A DNA stretch of 64,000 nt from Aminipila butyrica. Lineage in GTDB: Bacteria; Bacillota; Clostridia; Peptostreptococcales; Anaerovoracaceae. Positions 1 to 7,538 of this stretch are shown one piece after another. Position 1 is the first letter of the stretch. The number at the start of each line of letters is the position of its first letter. The notes under the pieces are model-generated. The model worked only from the letters and a program-made list of their open reading frames with translations. It was not told the origin of the DNA and made no database searches. The stretch is taken from assembly GCF_010669305.1 (NCBI RefSeq), contig NZ_CP048649.1, positions 1,612,001 to 1,676,000 on the forward strand. Reading direction: 5' to 3'. The translations under genes were made by a program, and so were the position numbers.

Positions 1-149
1 GATTTGCCGGAGGCGTTGTTGCCATATAGAACAGTGATGGGACCAAGGGGCAGATAGCCCCAGTCTTTGTGCTCAAACACATTGTAAGGGTACGCATTGG
101 TGCGTTCTATTTTGTGGGTAGAGATTTGAAATCCATTTATATAAACCAT
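1..149 (-). CDS. P-loop ATPase, N-terminal fragment (runs off left edge)
   Basis: Only the first 49 codons lie in the window. On the minus strand an ATG follows a GGAGG ribosome site by about eight bases, and the frame is open to the edge. Residues 43-49 read GNNASGK, a Walker A motif whose last Ser/Thr is cut by the window end. A short beta-strand start (MVYINGFQIST) followed by a P-loop near residue 45 is the usual opening of SMC/RecF/OLD-like AAA ATPases, many of which serve in DNA repair or defence. The rest of the protein is not visible, so its job cannot be named. It is divergent from cca. Confidence 0.7.
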   Translation of the reverse strand, partial: MVYINGFQISTHKIERTNAYPYNVFEHKDWGYLPLGPITVLYGNNASGK

Positions 150-340
150 CGTGTCTATTCCTCCGTCTATGGTGATAATCTTCAAATGAGAACTTATGTT
201 CTGAAAATAGTATAAGCCATATGGAAGCAGATAGCAACAGGAGATTTTCGCAGGAGGGGTAAGACGCCTATACAAAAACGAGAAAATAAGGTAAAATAAA
301 GCATATACCTACAGGAGAAACCTGTGGGACGGAGGAAAAC

Positions 341-1669
341 GTGATTATCAACATACCGATAGATGTGGAAAAAATAATAAGCAGGCTGGAGGCTGAAGGA
401 TTTGAAGCCTATATCGTAGGGGGCTGTGTCCGGGATCAGCTGCTGGGAATTGTTCCAGAGGACTGGGACATCTGCACCTCTGCCAAGCCGGAGCAAGTGG
501 TGTCTTGCTTTTCGGATTGCAGGCTGTTGAATACAGGAATCCAACATGGCACCGTGACCATCCTTTTAGGGGGACAGGCCTATGAGGTGACCACTTACAG
601 GCAAGATGGCACTTATATGGATGGCAGGAGGCCGGAGGAGGTGGCGTTTGTCACCTCCCTGGAAGAGGACTTAGCCCGACGGGATTTTACCGTAAATACC
701 TTGGCTTATAACGCGCGGAGGGGACTTGTAGACCCCTATGGTGGATGCAAGGACTTACAAGCTAAGCTAATACGCTGTGTAGGGGAGCCTGGGGAACGGC
801 TGCGGGAGGATGGGCTGCGGATTATCCGAGCCTTGCGCTTTGCTTCTGTGCTGGGATTTTCCATAGAGGCGGAGACGGCCAGAAGTCTTCATAACAGCGG
901 TTCGTTATTGTCCATCGTAGCGGTAGAGCGAATTCAGACAGAGTTCTGCAAGCTGCTCTGCGGGCAAGGGGTTAAAGGGGTGCTGGAAGAGTACCGGGAT
1001 ATAATTGAAGTATTTTTACCGGAACTAAAGCCGATGGCGGAGTGTCAACAGCACAATCCCCACCACTGGTATGATGTGTGGAAGCATACCTTAGAGGCGT
1101 TAGGACACACAGAGGAAAGCTTAGTTGTCCGGCTGGCTGTACTTTTACACGATGTAGCCAAGCCGAGAAGCTATACCTTCGGAAAAGACGGGGTGGGGCA
1201 TTTTTATGGTCACGGGGAGCAGGGAGCCACCATGGCAGAGGCTATATTGAAACGACTTAAAATGGATGGACAAACGGTTCGGGAGGTCTGTCAGCTGATC
1301 AAATATCACGATGCAGAGGTGGGAGAAAGCGGTCCCTTGATAAAAAAATGGCTTCACAAGTTGGGACCAGTGCAGTTTGAACGGCTGCTGCAGGTGAAAT
1401 ATGCCGACATTATGGGTCAGTCAGATTATCTTCGGGAACGAAAGCTGAACATGCTGGGCGCTATCCGCAGGAAGCTGCTGCAGGTGTTGGAGGAGGGGCA
1501 GTGTTTTTGCTTAAAAGACTTGGCGGTAAATGGACACGATCTGATGGCTCTGGGGATTCCAGCCGGGAAAAAGGTGGGAGAGCTGCTGGAGAAACTATTA
1601 GAGCAGGTTTTGGAAGAACAGCTGGAGAATACCAGAGAAACTTTACTCCAGGCAGTGAAAAGGTTGTGA
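341..1669 (+). CDS. cca: CCA tRNA nucleotidyltransferase with HD domain
   Basis: This enzyme adds or repairs the 3' CCA end of tRNAs in the cytoplasm. The class II nucleotidyltransferase head is clear: GGCVRD at residues 27-32 and the metal-binding DWD at 41-43, then the RRDFTVN motif near residue 115 and the ERxxxE-type tRNA-binding region. A C-terminal HD domain (HNPHHWYDVWKH, then LLHDVAKP) suggests additional phosphohydrolase activity, common in Gram-positive versions. The length, 442 residues, is normal for the HD-containing form. The start is a GTG placed seven bases after GGAGG; no ATG start lies nearby. It stands alone, with a 160-base gap to the next gene. Recognition is by motif and is firm. 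Confidence 0.93.
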   Translation: MIINIPIDVEKIISRLEAEGFEAYIVGGCVRDQLLGIVPEDWDICTSAKPEQVVSCFSDCRLLNTGIQHGTVTILLGGQAYEVTTYRQDGTYMDGRRPEEVAFVTSLEEDLARRDFTVNTLAYNARRGLVDPYGGCKDLQAKLIRCVGEPGERLREDGLRIIRALRFASVLGFSIEAETARSLHNSGSLLSIVAVERIQTEFCKLLCGQGVKGVLEEYRDIIEVFLPELKPMAECQQHNPHHWYDVWKHTLEALGHTEESLVVRLAVLLHDVAKPRSYTFGKDGVGHFYGHGEQGATMAEAILKRLKMDGQTVREVCQLIKYHDAEVGESGPLIKKWLHKLGPVQFERLLQVKYADIMGQSDYLRERKLNMLGAIRRKLLQVLEEGQCFCLKDLAVNGHDLMALGIPAGKKVGELLEKLLEQVLEEQLENTRETLLQAVKRL

Positions 1670-1829
1670 GCCGTCAGGTAATATAACAGGATAAATCAAC
1701 TACTAATCAGAAAAAAGACAAAAAGTTGGGATTAGGGCTGGAAAAGTCCTATGTAAATAGTGCATAATAGAAGATAAGGTATAACGGGGGGAATGCTTCG
1801 TTATGGTAATGAACAAAAGGGAGGACATT

Positions 1830-3329
1830 ATGAAAAGGTTTTTTTCTATTTTACTTGTTTTATCTTTGATTTTGGCCAGCAGCGGCATCTCCATGGCGGC
1901 CAGTTCAGCGGACAAATCGTTGAGCAAGCTGTCGGTCAGCAAAAGCAAGAGTACCAGCTCCAGTAAGGTTTATGAGCTGTTTCCGGAGTTTGATGCAAAG
2001 ATTGCAGATTATTACGTATTTTTACCGAAGGGCGCAGATTCGGCCTACTTATACATGAAGCCCGACAGTAGCAAATACACGGTATATTGCGATGGAAAAG
2101 AAGTGGATGATGACGACGACTATTACTTCCAACAGGAAGACATCGACGACGAGGATCAGGTGAAAATCGTAGTCCGAGATAAAGACGATAAGAAGCTGGA
2201 CACTTACACGGTAACCTTCTTCTGCGGGGATGAGGATGACAACGATGAAGATTACTTAGATTCCCTGTCTATTCGAGAAAAGACGGGTAAAGATTCCTAC
2301 TCGAAGGTAAGCTTAAAGGAAGATTTCTCTAAGAAAACGAAAGAATACACCGTTTCCATTGGTGAAAACGATTACGACGGCGCGCGAATTTATGCAGAGG
2401 CTGAGGATTCCAAAGCCCATGTATTGATTAATGGCCAGTTGTTAGAGGACGACTACTTGGATGTTGAATTGTCCAAGGGCAAGAATGAATTTACCGTTGC
2501 AGTTATCGCTGAAAATTGTGAGGATTCCCAAAAGTACACCCTGACGGTGACCTACAAGGGAGGTAGCAGTAGTTCCGACGATAAGGCGGCAGAAGCCATT
2601 ATTACAGCCTTAAGTGCAAAGGACAACAACGGCAACACCATTTCTCTGAGCCCAGCCTTTAATTCAGGAAAGAAAAATTATACTGGCAGCGTAGGCAGCA
2701 ATGTTCAAAGTGTCAGCTTCTATTTGACAGCGGACTCCGGCACTAAAATGTACCTGAACAACACGGAACTGAGCAACGCGGTGTGGAGTCAAAATTACAA
2801 CCTCAATGAAGGACCGAATAATTTTGCTATTACGGTTTACTTAACGGGGGATACGTATGATATCAAGACTTACAGTGTGATTGTTTATAAGCATGCAGCT
2901 AAGCTGGAGACCATGGTCAGCATTCAGAATATGAATGTAAATGGGATATCTAAGCAGTTGAATGCGTACAATATCAGCGGCAGCAATTTTGTCAAGCTGC
3001 GGGATATCGCCAGCATATTGCAGGGAACCAACAAGCAATTTTCCGTAGGTTATAATGAGGCAACCAACGCTATTTCTCTGTTATCCGGTGGATACTATAC
3101 GGCTAACGGCCAGGAAAACAAGGCTTTGACGGCAGCCAAGGAGATGATGATTTCCATTCAGACCATTACGCTGGACAATCAGGTCATGGGGATGACTTCC
3201 TACAACATCGACGGAAGCAATTATGTTATGCTGCGAGATTTGGCCTTGCTGTTAAATTTTGGACTGTCTTATAACTCGGCTACAGATACGATTCAAATTA
3301 CGACCAGCAGCAACTACAGCCTCAACTAA
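1830..3329 (+). CDS. Exported acidic protein: cadherin-like beta-sandwich repeats plus stalk-like C-terminus
   Basis: A 499-residue secreted protein of unknown function. Residues 1-23 form a typical signal peptide (MKRFF, hydrophobic core, SMA/AS cleavage site). The body holds repeated beta-rich units with the 'DYxVxLP' and 'KxYTVTFxC' patterns of the cadherin-like beta-sandwich family, with long Asp/Glu runs such as DDDDDYYF that could bind calcium. The last 130 residues carry two half repeats (NISGSNFVKLRDIA and NIDGSNYVMLRDLA), typical of the copper-amine-oxidase-N/stalk domain seen on clostridial surface proteins. I chose the ATG six bases after GGGAGG; an upstream in-frame ATG would spoil the signal peptide. 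The next gene is a close paralogue, so the pair looks like a tandem duplication. No sortase motif or membrane anchor is visible. Confidence 0.82.
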   Translation: MKRFFSILLVLSLILASSGISMAASSADKSLSKLSVSKSKSTSSSKVYELFPEFDAKIADYYVFLPKGADSAYLYMKPDSSKYTVYCDGKEVDDDDDYYFQQEDIDDEDQVKIVVRDKDDKKLDTYTVTFFCGDEDDNDEDYLDSLSIREKTGKDSYSKVSLKEDFSKKTKEYTVSIGENDYDGARIYAEAEDSKAHVLINGQLLEDDYLDVELSKGKNEFTVAVIAENCEDSQKYTLTVTYKGGSSSSDDKAAEAIITALSAKDNNGNTISLSPAFNSGKKNYTGSVGSNVQSVSFYLTADSGTKMYLNNTELSNAVWSQNYNLNEGPNNFAITVYLTGDTYDIKTYSVIVYKHAAKLETMVSIQNMNVNGISKQLNAYNISGSNFVKLRDIASILQGTNKQFSVGYNEATNAISLLSGGYYTANGQENKALTAAKEMMISIQTITLDNQVMGMTSYNIDGSNYVMLRDLALLLNFGLSYNSATDTIQITTSSNYSLN

Positions 3330-3478
3330 GGCTTATTCACTAACTCTACAAAAAAGTAACAAGTTAAAATCAATTTAAATTAAGATAACCTTCATACAAA
3401 TAAGGGATAATTTTTATATCGGATAGATGAAAAAAGAAGCCGATGTGTTATTCCTTATGACGTATGGAGGTTTATTTT

Positions 3479-4963
3479 ATGAAAAAGATGTTTTCGGGAT
3501 TTCTTTCACTGTGTTTAGTGGTTTCTTCGGGCTCTATGGCCTTTGGGGGAACTACGGCAGACGAGTCTCTGAGCAAGCTGCTGGTCAGCAAAAGCTCTAG
3601 CACCAGTTCCAGCAAATTGTATGATATGTTCCCGGCCTTCGATCCGGAGATTGCGGATTATACCGTTTTTCTGCCGGATGGAGCCGACTCAGCCTACTTA
3701 TATATGAAGCCTGACGATAGCGACTACACCGTATACTGCGACGGAGAGGCGATTGATGAAGACGATGATTACTTCGCGTTGATAGAGGATATTGATGATG
3801 GGGATGAAATTGATATCAAAGTAGAAGACGAAGACGGAGACGGAGACACGTTGGATACATACACGGTCACGTTCTACTGTGGAGACGAGGATGACAGCGA
3901 TGATGTGTACCTAGATAGCCTAGTGATTAAAAATAAAACAGACAGCGGAACCTACACCGAAGTGGAACTAAACAAAGACTTCGATGAGGGCACGACCTCC
4001 TATACTGCCGATATCAGTTCGAACACGTATAAGACCGCTCGGATATATGCAGAGGCGTCTGATACCGATGCCCATGTGTTGATAAACGGTGAACCGGTCA
4101 ACAGCAGCGGCTATGTGGAGCTGAGTCTGCAATCTGGGAGCAATAAGATTGAGGTGACTGTGGTGGCAGAAAATTGTGAGGATACGAAGACCTACATAAT
4201 CACCGCTGCCTATGAAGAAAATGTGGAAGCCGTGCTGACCGGGCTTGCCGCCAGAGACGGCGGGAGCAATACGGTATCTCTCAGCCCGACCTTCTATTCG
4301 AGCAAGGAAAATTATACCACCAATGTCAGCAACAGCGTGGACAGCATCAGCTTTTATCTAAGCACGGATGAGCTGTGTAACCTGTATATCAACGACGTGG
4401 TTCAGAGCAGAAACGACTGGACCCAGAATTACATATTAAGCGAGGGAACGAACACCTTTAAAGTTGGTGTCAAGTCTACTACAGGTACTAACGAGGTCAA
4501 CACGTATACGATTAGTGTGTATAGGCAACCAGCAAGCCTGGAGGCTAGCGTCAGCGGTCAAAAGATGACCATTGATGGCGTATCCAGAGAGCTAAACGCC
4601 TACAATATCAATGGCAACAACTTTGTTAAACTGCGGGATCTGGCTAGTTTGTTGCTTGGAACCTCCAAGCAGTTTTCCGTCAGCTACGATGAGACCAGCA
4701 ATCGGATTGCTCTTTTGAGTGGGGGGTATTATACCTCGGTAGGACAAGAGAACATGGCTCTGGGACAGGCTAAGGAGATTGCAGCTTCCCAGCAGTCGGT
4801 ATACTTGGATAACGGCCAGGTCAGCCTGATGACTTATAATATCGATGGAAACAATTATGTGATGTTGCGAGACGTAGCCATGCTGTTGAACTTTGGTTTG
4901 AGTTATGATTCGGTCTCCGATACCATTCAAACCCAGACCACCCAAAGCTATTCAGCCAGTTGA
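3479..4963 (+). CDS. Exported acidic protein, paralogue of the preceding gene
   Basis: This 494-residue protein repeats the architecture of its upstream neighbour: signal peptide (MKKMFSGFLSLCLV to about residue 25), two acidic cadherin-like beta-sandwich units with DEDDDYF and DEDGDGD stretches, then two stalk-like half repeats (NINGNNFVKLRDLA, NIDGNNYVMLRDVA). The two proteins are alike over their whole length, including the shared core SKLLVSKSSSTSSSKLYDMF. The ATG lies eight bases after GGAGG. The gene has its own 150-base upstream gap, so it may be transcribed separately. Function is unknown; extracellular adhesion, matrix or calcium binding are possible readings of the domains only. Confidence 0.82.
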   Translation: MKKMFSGFLSLCLVVSSGSMAFGGTTADESLSKLLVSKSSSTSSSKLYDMFPAFDPEIADYTVFLPDGADSAYLYMKPDDSDYTVYCDGEAIDEDDDYFALIEDIDDGDEIDIKVEDEDGDGDTLDTYTVTFYCGDEDDSDDVYLDSLVIKNKTDSGTYTEVELNKDFDEGTTSYTADISSNTYKTARIYAEASDTDAHVLINGEPVNSSGYVELSLQSGSNKIEVTVVAENCEDTKTYIITAAYEENVEAVLTGLAARDGGSNTVSLSPTFYSSKENYTTNVSNSVDSISFYLSTDELCNLYINDVVQSRNDWTQNYILSEGTNTFKVGVKSTTGTNEVNTYTISVYRQPASLEASVSGQKMTIDGVSRELNAYNINGNNFVKLRDLASLLLGTSKQFSVSYDETSNRIALLSGGYYTSVGQENMALGQAKEIAASQQSVYLDNGQVSLMTYNIDGNNYVMLRDVAMLLNFGLSYDSVSDTIQTQTTQSYSAS

Positions 4964-5000
4964 GACAGCTCCTTAAGAAAATGTCGGAAGAGCTCCTTCA

Positions 5001-5029
5001 TTGACAAAAAAGATGGGATTTAGTATAAT
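5001..5029 (+). promoter_or_regulatory. Consensus sigma-A promoter of the CsoR-family sensor gene
   Basis: TTGACA and TATAAT, both perfect consensus, are separated by 17 bp. Transcription should start near 5036, giving a leader of about 80 bases before the sensor gene. The leader can pair GTGG (5046) with CCAC (5066). Confidence 0.85.
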
Positions 5030-5116
5030 TGATTTTATCGTTGAAGTGGTGTGTTACAGGCAAACGCCACCAGAGAGTGTCGTCAAGAAGGTTCTAGCGG
5101 AGAGAAAGTGTTGAAT

Positions 5117-5482
5117 ATGAAAGATAAAAACCAATTACAAAATCAGATCTTCCAGGCTGATCAGGAAGAGCATGGACACAGCCACACCCATGAAGAGGGG
5201 CACAGCCACGCTCATGCGCACCCTCATCAGAACACCAAAGCCGTACTTAATCGTCTGTCTCGAGCCAGCGGACACCTGGAAGCTGTCCGACGCATGGTAG
5301 AGGAAGGAAAAGATTGCAGTGAGGTGCTGATTCAACTGTCTGCTGTGATTGCGGCCTTGAACAACACGGGGAAGGTCATCCTCTCCGACCACATCACCAG
5401 CTGTATTGTAGACGCCGTGGAATCCGGTGATCAGACGGCTATTGAAAACCTCAACAAGGCTATTGATCGGTTTATTAAATAA
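5117..5482 (+). CDS. CsoR/RcnR-family metal sensor with His-rich N-terminus, probable nickel sensor
   Basis: A 121-residue DUF156-family repressor that should release DNA when it binds metal. Residues 19-37 contain nine histidines in HxH repeats. The family fingerprint is complete: Cys67, His92 and Cys96 are the X, Y and Z ligands (KDC, SDHITSC), and His35 lies exactly 32 residues before Cys67, the spacing of the W ligand in nickel sensors such as InrS (His21-Cys53-His78-Cys82) and RcnR. Copper CsoR proteins share C-H-C but have no His at W. The gene is directly upstream of nikABCDE, which fits nickel. The start could be ATG 5117, or in-frame TTG 5111 or GTG 5108, which lie closer to the GGAGAG site. 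A terminator follows the gene. Confidence 0.85.
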   Translation: MKDKNQLQNQIFQADQEEHGHSHTHEEGHSHAHAHPHQNTKAVLNRLSRASGHLEAVRRMVEEGKDCSEVLIQLSAVIAALNNTGKVILSDHITSCIVDAVESGDQTAIENLNKAIDRFIK

Positions 5483-5510
5483 AAAGTGAATTCAAGCTTT
5501 ATAAAGCATA

Positions 5511-5543
5511 AAAGTCTGTCGGGCTGAGCTCGGCAGACTTTTT
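5511..5543 (+). terminator. Rho-independent terminator after the metal-sensor gene
   Basis: AAAGTCTG pairs with CAGACTTT around a short GC-rich core (CGG/TCG), followed by TTTTT. It separates the sensor transcript from nikA. Confidence 0.8.
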
Positions 5544-5564
5544 GTGTACTCGGAAAAAATTGGC

Positions 5565-5613
5565 TTATCTCTCCAGGCCTATCCCTATCCGGGGCATAGG
5601 ACTAGGGAGATAA
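5565..5613. repeat. Imperfect palindrome, candidate operator or RNA hairpin
   Basis: The outer arms TTATCTC and GAGATAA pair fully. The inner arms CCTATCCC and GGGGCATAGG pair with one bulged C around the loop TATCCG. A C-tract/G-tract dyad with AT flanks is the general look of CsoR/RcnR-family operators, and the likely sensor gene is just upstream. No T-run follows, so it is not a terminator. The operator reading is inference. Confidence 0.5.
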
Positions 5614-5708
5614 CTTGGACCGCTGTGTCACTTCACCAGATTAAACAGGCGAAAAATGCAGGTTTTTGGCAGATAAAAAAAGAAAAAACTTTTATCCCCC
5701 GTGGCGGC

Positions 5709-5736
5709 TTGCGGAGAAACAGGATTCCGCTATAAT
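5709..5736 (+). promoter_or_regulatory. Probable nik operon promoter
   Basis: TTGCGG and a perfect TATAAT are 16 bp apart. An ATCCCCC tract ends eight bases before the -35 box and could be part of a metal-sensor operator. Transcription would start near 5743. Confidence 0.6.
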
Positions 5737-5755
5737 AGTCAAAGAAGCTTGAGAA

Positions 5756-5806
5756 CGCTGTTTTTCAGCGCATTTTGATACCAGCCGAAAGGCAGGTTGC
5801 CAAAAT
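5756..5806 (+). ncRNA. Structured nikA leader: two hairpins, candidate cis-regulatory RNA
   Basis: Hairpin 1 is CGCTG-TTTTT-CAGCG. Hairpin 2 has outer arms ATTTTG (5772-5777) and CAAAAT (5801-5806), an asymmetric internal loop (ATACCA opposite AGGTTGC) and a GCC-GAAA-GGC tip. GGCA (5791-5794) can pair instead with TGCC (5798-5801), which would break the tip, so two exclusive folds exist. It sits between the nik promoter and the nikA ribosome site. I cannot assign it to a known riboswitch class. Confidence 0.4.
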
Positions 5807-5855
5807 TTGCTTTAAGTGAGATAGCAATATATCAAATTGAAAGAAGGAGATGTAC

Positions 5856-7460
5856 ATGAATAAGAGAAAACTGATAGGACTGTTGATGGTTTTAGTCTTG
5901 ACCCTGACTGCGCTGTCAGGCTGCGGAGCCGGAAACAAAGAGACGGCTCGGGAGCAGCGAATCGCTGGGGATGAACTTATTGTAGCCATTGGGGAAGAAC
6001 CAGAGAGCGGGTTTGATTCAACGACAGGGGGACATGGTTCTGTTACAAAGGTATTTTTTTCTACCCTTTTTCAACGGGATAAGGAGCTGGGTTGGACAAA
6101 CGACTTAGCTACCGGTTATAAGGTGTCCGATGATAAGCAGACCTGGATTGTAACCATCCGAAAGGACGCTAATTTTACAGATGGCACACCGGTAACGGCG
6201 GAAGATGTTATTTATACGTATGGGACGGCTAAGGATTCTGGATCGGATATTGACTTGACGATTATTAAGAGCATGAAAGCTCTGGATAACAAGACCGTGG
6301 AGTTTCAGCTGACCAGACCTTACTCTCCGTTTATAGAACGGCTGGCTTATCTGGGCATCGTACCAAAACATGCTCACGATGAGAACTTTAAAGATCATCC
6401 AATTGGTTCTGGCCCTTATAAATTCGTTCAGTGGGACAAGGGCCAGCAGGTTATTGCTGTAGCTAACGAGGATTATTACGGCACTGCACCTAAGATAAAG
6501 AAATTGACCATGGTGTTCCTCGACACGGATACTGCTTTTGAAGCGGTGAAGAGTGGAACCATCGATGTGGCTCAGATAAACGGGAACCTGGCAGGACAAA
6601 AAGTGGAGGGGACTCAAGTTATCGATATTCCTAGCATCGAGTGCTATGGTGTGAACTTCCCGATGGTAGCTAATGAAGGCAAGCCGGCGGAGGACGGAGC
6701 AGTCATGGGCAATAATGTAACCAGTGATTTGGCCATCCGAAAGGCATTAAATACGGCAGTAGACCGGGAACAGATTGTTTCGGGGGTACTCAACGGCTAT
6801 GGCAGTGTATCTACCACTGGCTTGGAAAAGATGCCTTGGCTGAACAAAGACACCGTACTTGAGCCTTCCGAATACGGTGACATTGAAAGCGCAAAGAAAA
6901 TTTTAGCTGATGGTGGTTGGGCAGATGCCGATCAAGATGGCGTTCTGGAAAAGAACGGACAGAAAGCGGCCTTTAAGCTGTTGTATACCGAGGGTGTTTA
7001 CCGTCAGGAAATGGCTTTAGAATTCATTAAAGTGGCCAGCCAAATTGGCATTGAGATTGAGTTAAAAAAGGTTACCTGGGATACGATTTTAGCAGACATT
7101 CATCAAGAAGCCGTCTTCTATGGTTTTGGTTCAGGGGATCCGTCGGAGCTGTACAACCTGTATTACGGCGGCAATGCCGGTGGGCCTGTGGCTTGGGATA
7201 ACTCAGGCTGCTATGAAAACCCGGCAGCAGACGCGGCGATCGACAAGGCGCTGGCAGCTACGGATGAAGCGGAGGCACTGCCTTACTGGCAGGAAATGCA
7301 GAAATATACTTCTGCCAGAGGGGACGCTCCTTACTGCTGGCTGGCTAACGCCAATCACGTGTACCTGGCACCAGAGGGATTCAGCTTTGGAACGCCGGTC
7401 GTTCAGCCTCACGGAGGACGAATTTTCGACAATGTGGCGGAGTGGTCCTGGGAGAAGTAA
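5856..7460 (+). CDS. nikA: Nickel/peptide ABC transporter substrate-binding lipoprotein
   Basis: A 534-residue family 5 extracytoplasmic binding protein. It has a lipoprotein signal peptide with lipobox LSGC (Cys23), so it should be tethered to the outer face of the membrane. Typical family features follow, including the 'DGTPVTAEDVIYTY' and 'AIRKALNTAVDREQI' regions. Family 5 proteins bind peptides, nickel chelates or other small ligands. The nickel assignment rests on context: a probable nickel sensor upstream and [NiFe] hydrogenase genes downstream. I chose ATG 5856, six bases after AAGGAG; the ATG two codons earlier abuts the ribosome site. It heads the five-gene nikABCDE operon. An oligopeptide or metallophore substrate cannot be excluded. 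Confidence 0.8.
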   Translation: MNKRKLIGLLMVLVLTLTALSGCGAGNKETAREQRIAGDELIVAIGEEPESGFDSTTGGHGSVTKVFFSTLFQRDKELGWTNDLATGYKVSDDKQTWIVTIRKDANFTDGTPVTAEDVIYTYGTAKDSGSDIDLTIIKSMKALDNKTVEFQLTRPYSPFIERLAYLGIVPKHAHDENFKDHPIGSGPYKFVQWDKGQQVIAVANEDYYGTAPKIKKLTMVFLDTDTAFEAVKSGTIDVAQINGNLAGQKVEGTQVIDIPSIECYGVNFPMVANEGKPAEDGAVMGNNVTSDLAIRKALNTAVDREQIVSGVLNGYGSVSTTGLEKMPWLNKDTVLEPSEYGDIESAKKILADGGWADADQDGVLEKNGQKAAFKLLYTEGVYRQEMALEFIKVASQIGIEIELKKVTWDTILADIHQEAVFYGFGSGDPSELYNLYYGGNAGGPVAWDNSGCYENPAADAAIDKALAATDEAEALPYWQEMQKYTSARGDAPYCWLANANHVYLAPEGFSFGTPVVQPHGGRIFDNVAEWSWEK

Positions 7461-7485
7461 GGTAGAGTCATAAAGACATAGGGGT

Positions 7486-7516
7486 ACAAGGTATTTTCTT
7501 TGGGGAAATACCTTGT
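7486..7516 (+). repeat. Intercistronic hairpin between nikA and nikB
   Basis: ACAAGGTATTT (7486-7496) and its exact complement AAATACCTTGT (7506-7516) flank a nine-base loop; a G-C and a T-G pair extend it to 13 bp. Only a weak TTTT follows. It may stabilise the nikA message or attenuate downstream genes, giving more binding protein than permease, as is common in ABC operons. Confidence 0.7.
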
Positions 7517-7538
7517 GCTTTTAGTAAATGGAGCATAT

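Larger units (their letters stand above)
5483..5855 (+). promoter_or_regulatory. 373-base regulatory region between metal sensor and nikA
   Basis: No convincing gene lies here. In order it holds the sensor terminator, a 49-base imperfect palindrome (5565-5613), a CCCCC tract (5696-5700), the nik promoter (5709-5736) and a roughly 110-base structured leader with hairpins at 5756-5770 and 5772-5806, ending in the AAGGAG ribosome site of nikA. A 63-codon open frame across it has no ribosome site and crosses the palindrome; I regard it as chance. Confidence 0.7.

Noticed and set aside
5544..5735. 63-codon open frame between the metal-sensor gene and nikA
   Set aside because: No ribosome site, spans a palindrome and the nik promoter, low-complexity protein.
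5777..5806. A natural theophylline riboswitch
   Set aside because: Only the 5' half matches; the 3' core needed for ligand binding is different.
6105..6617. 170-codon minus-strand frame inside nikA
   Set aside because: Shadow of a well-supported gene, no ribosome site or family motif.
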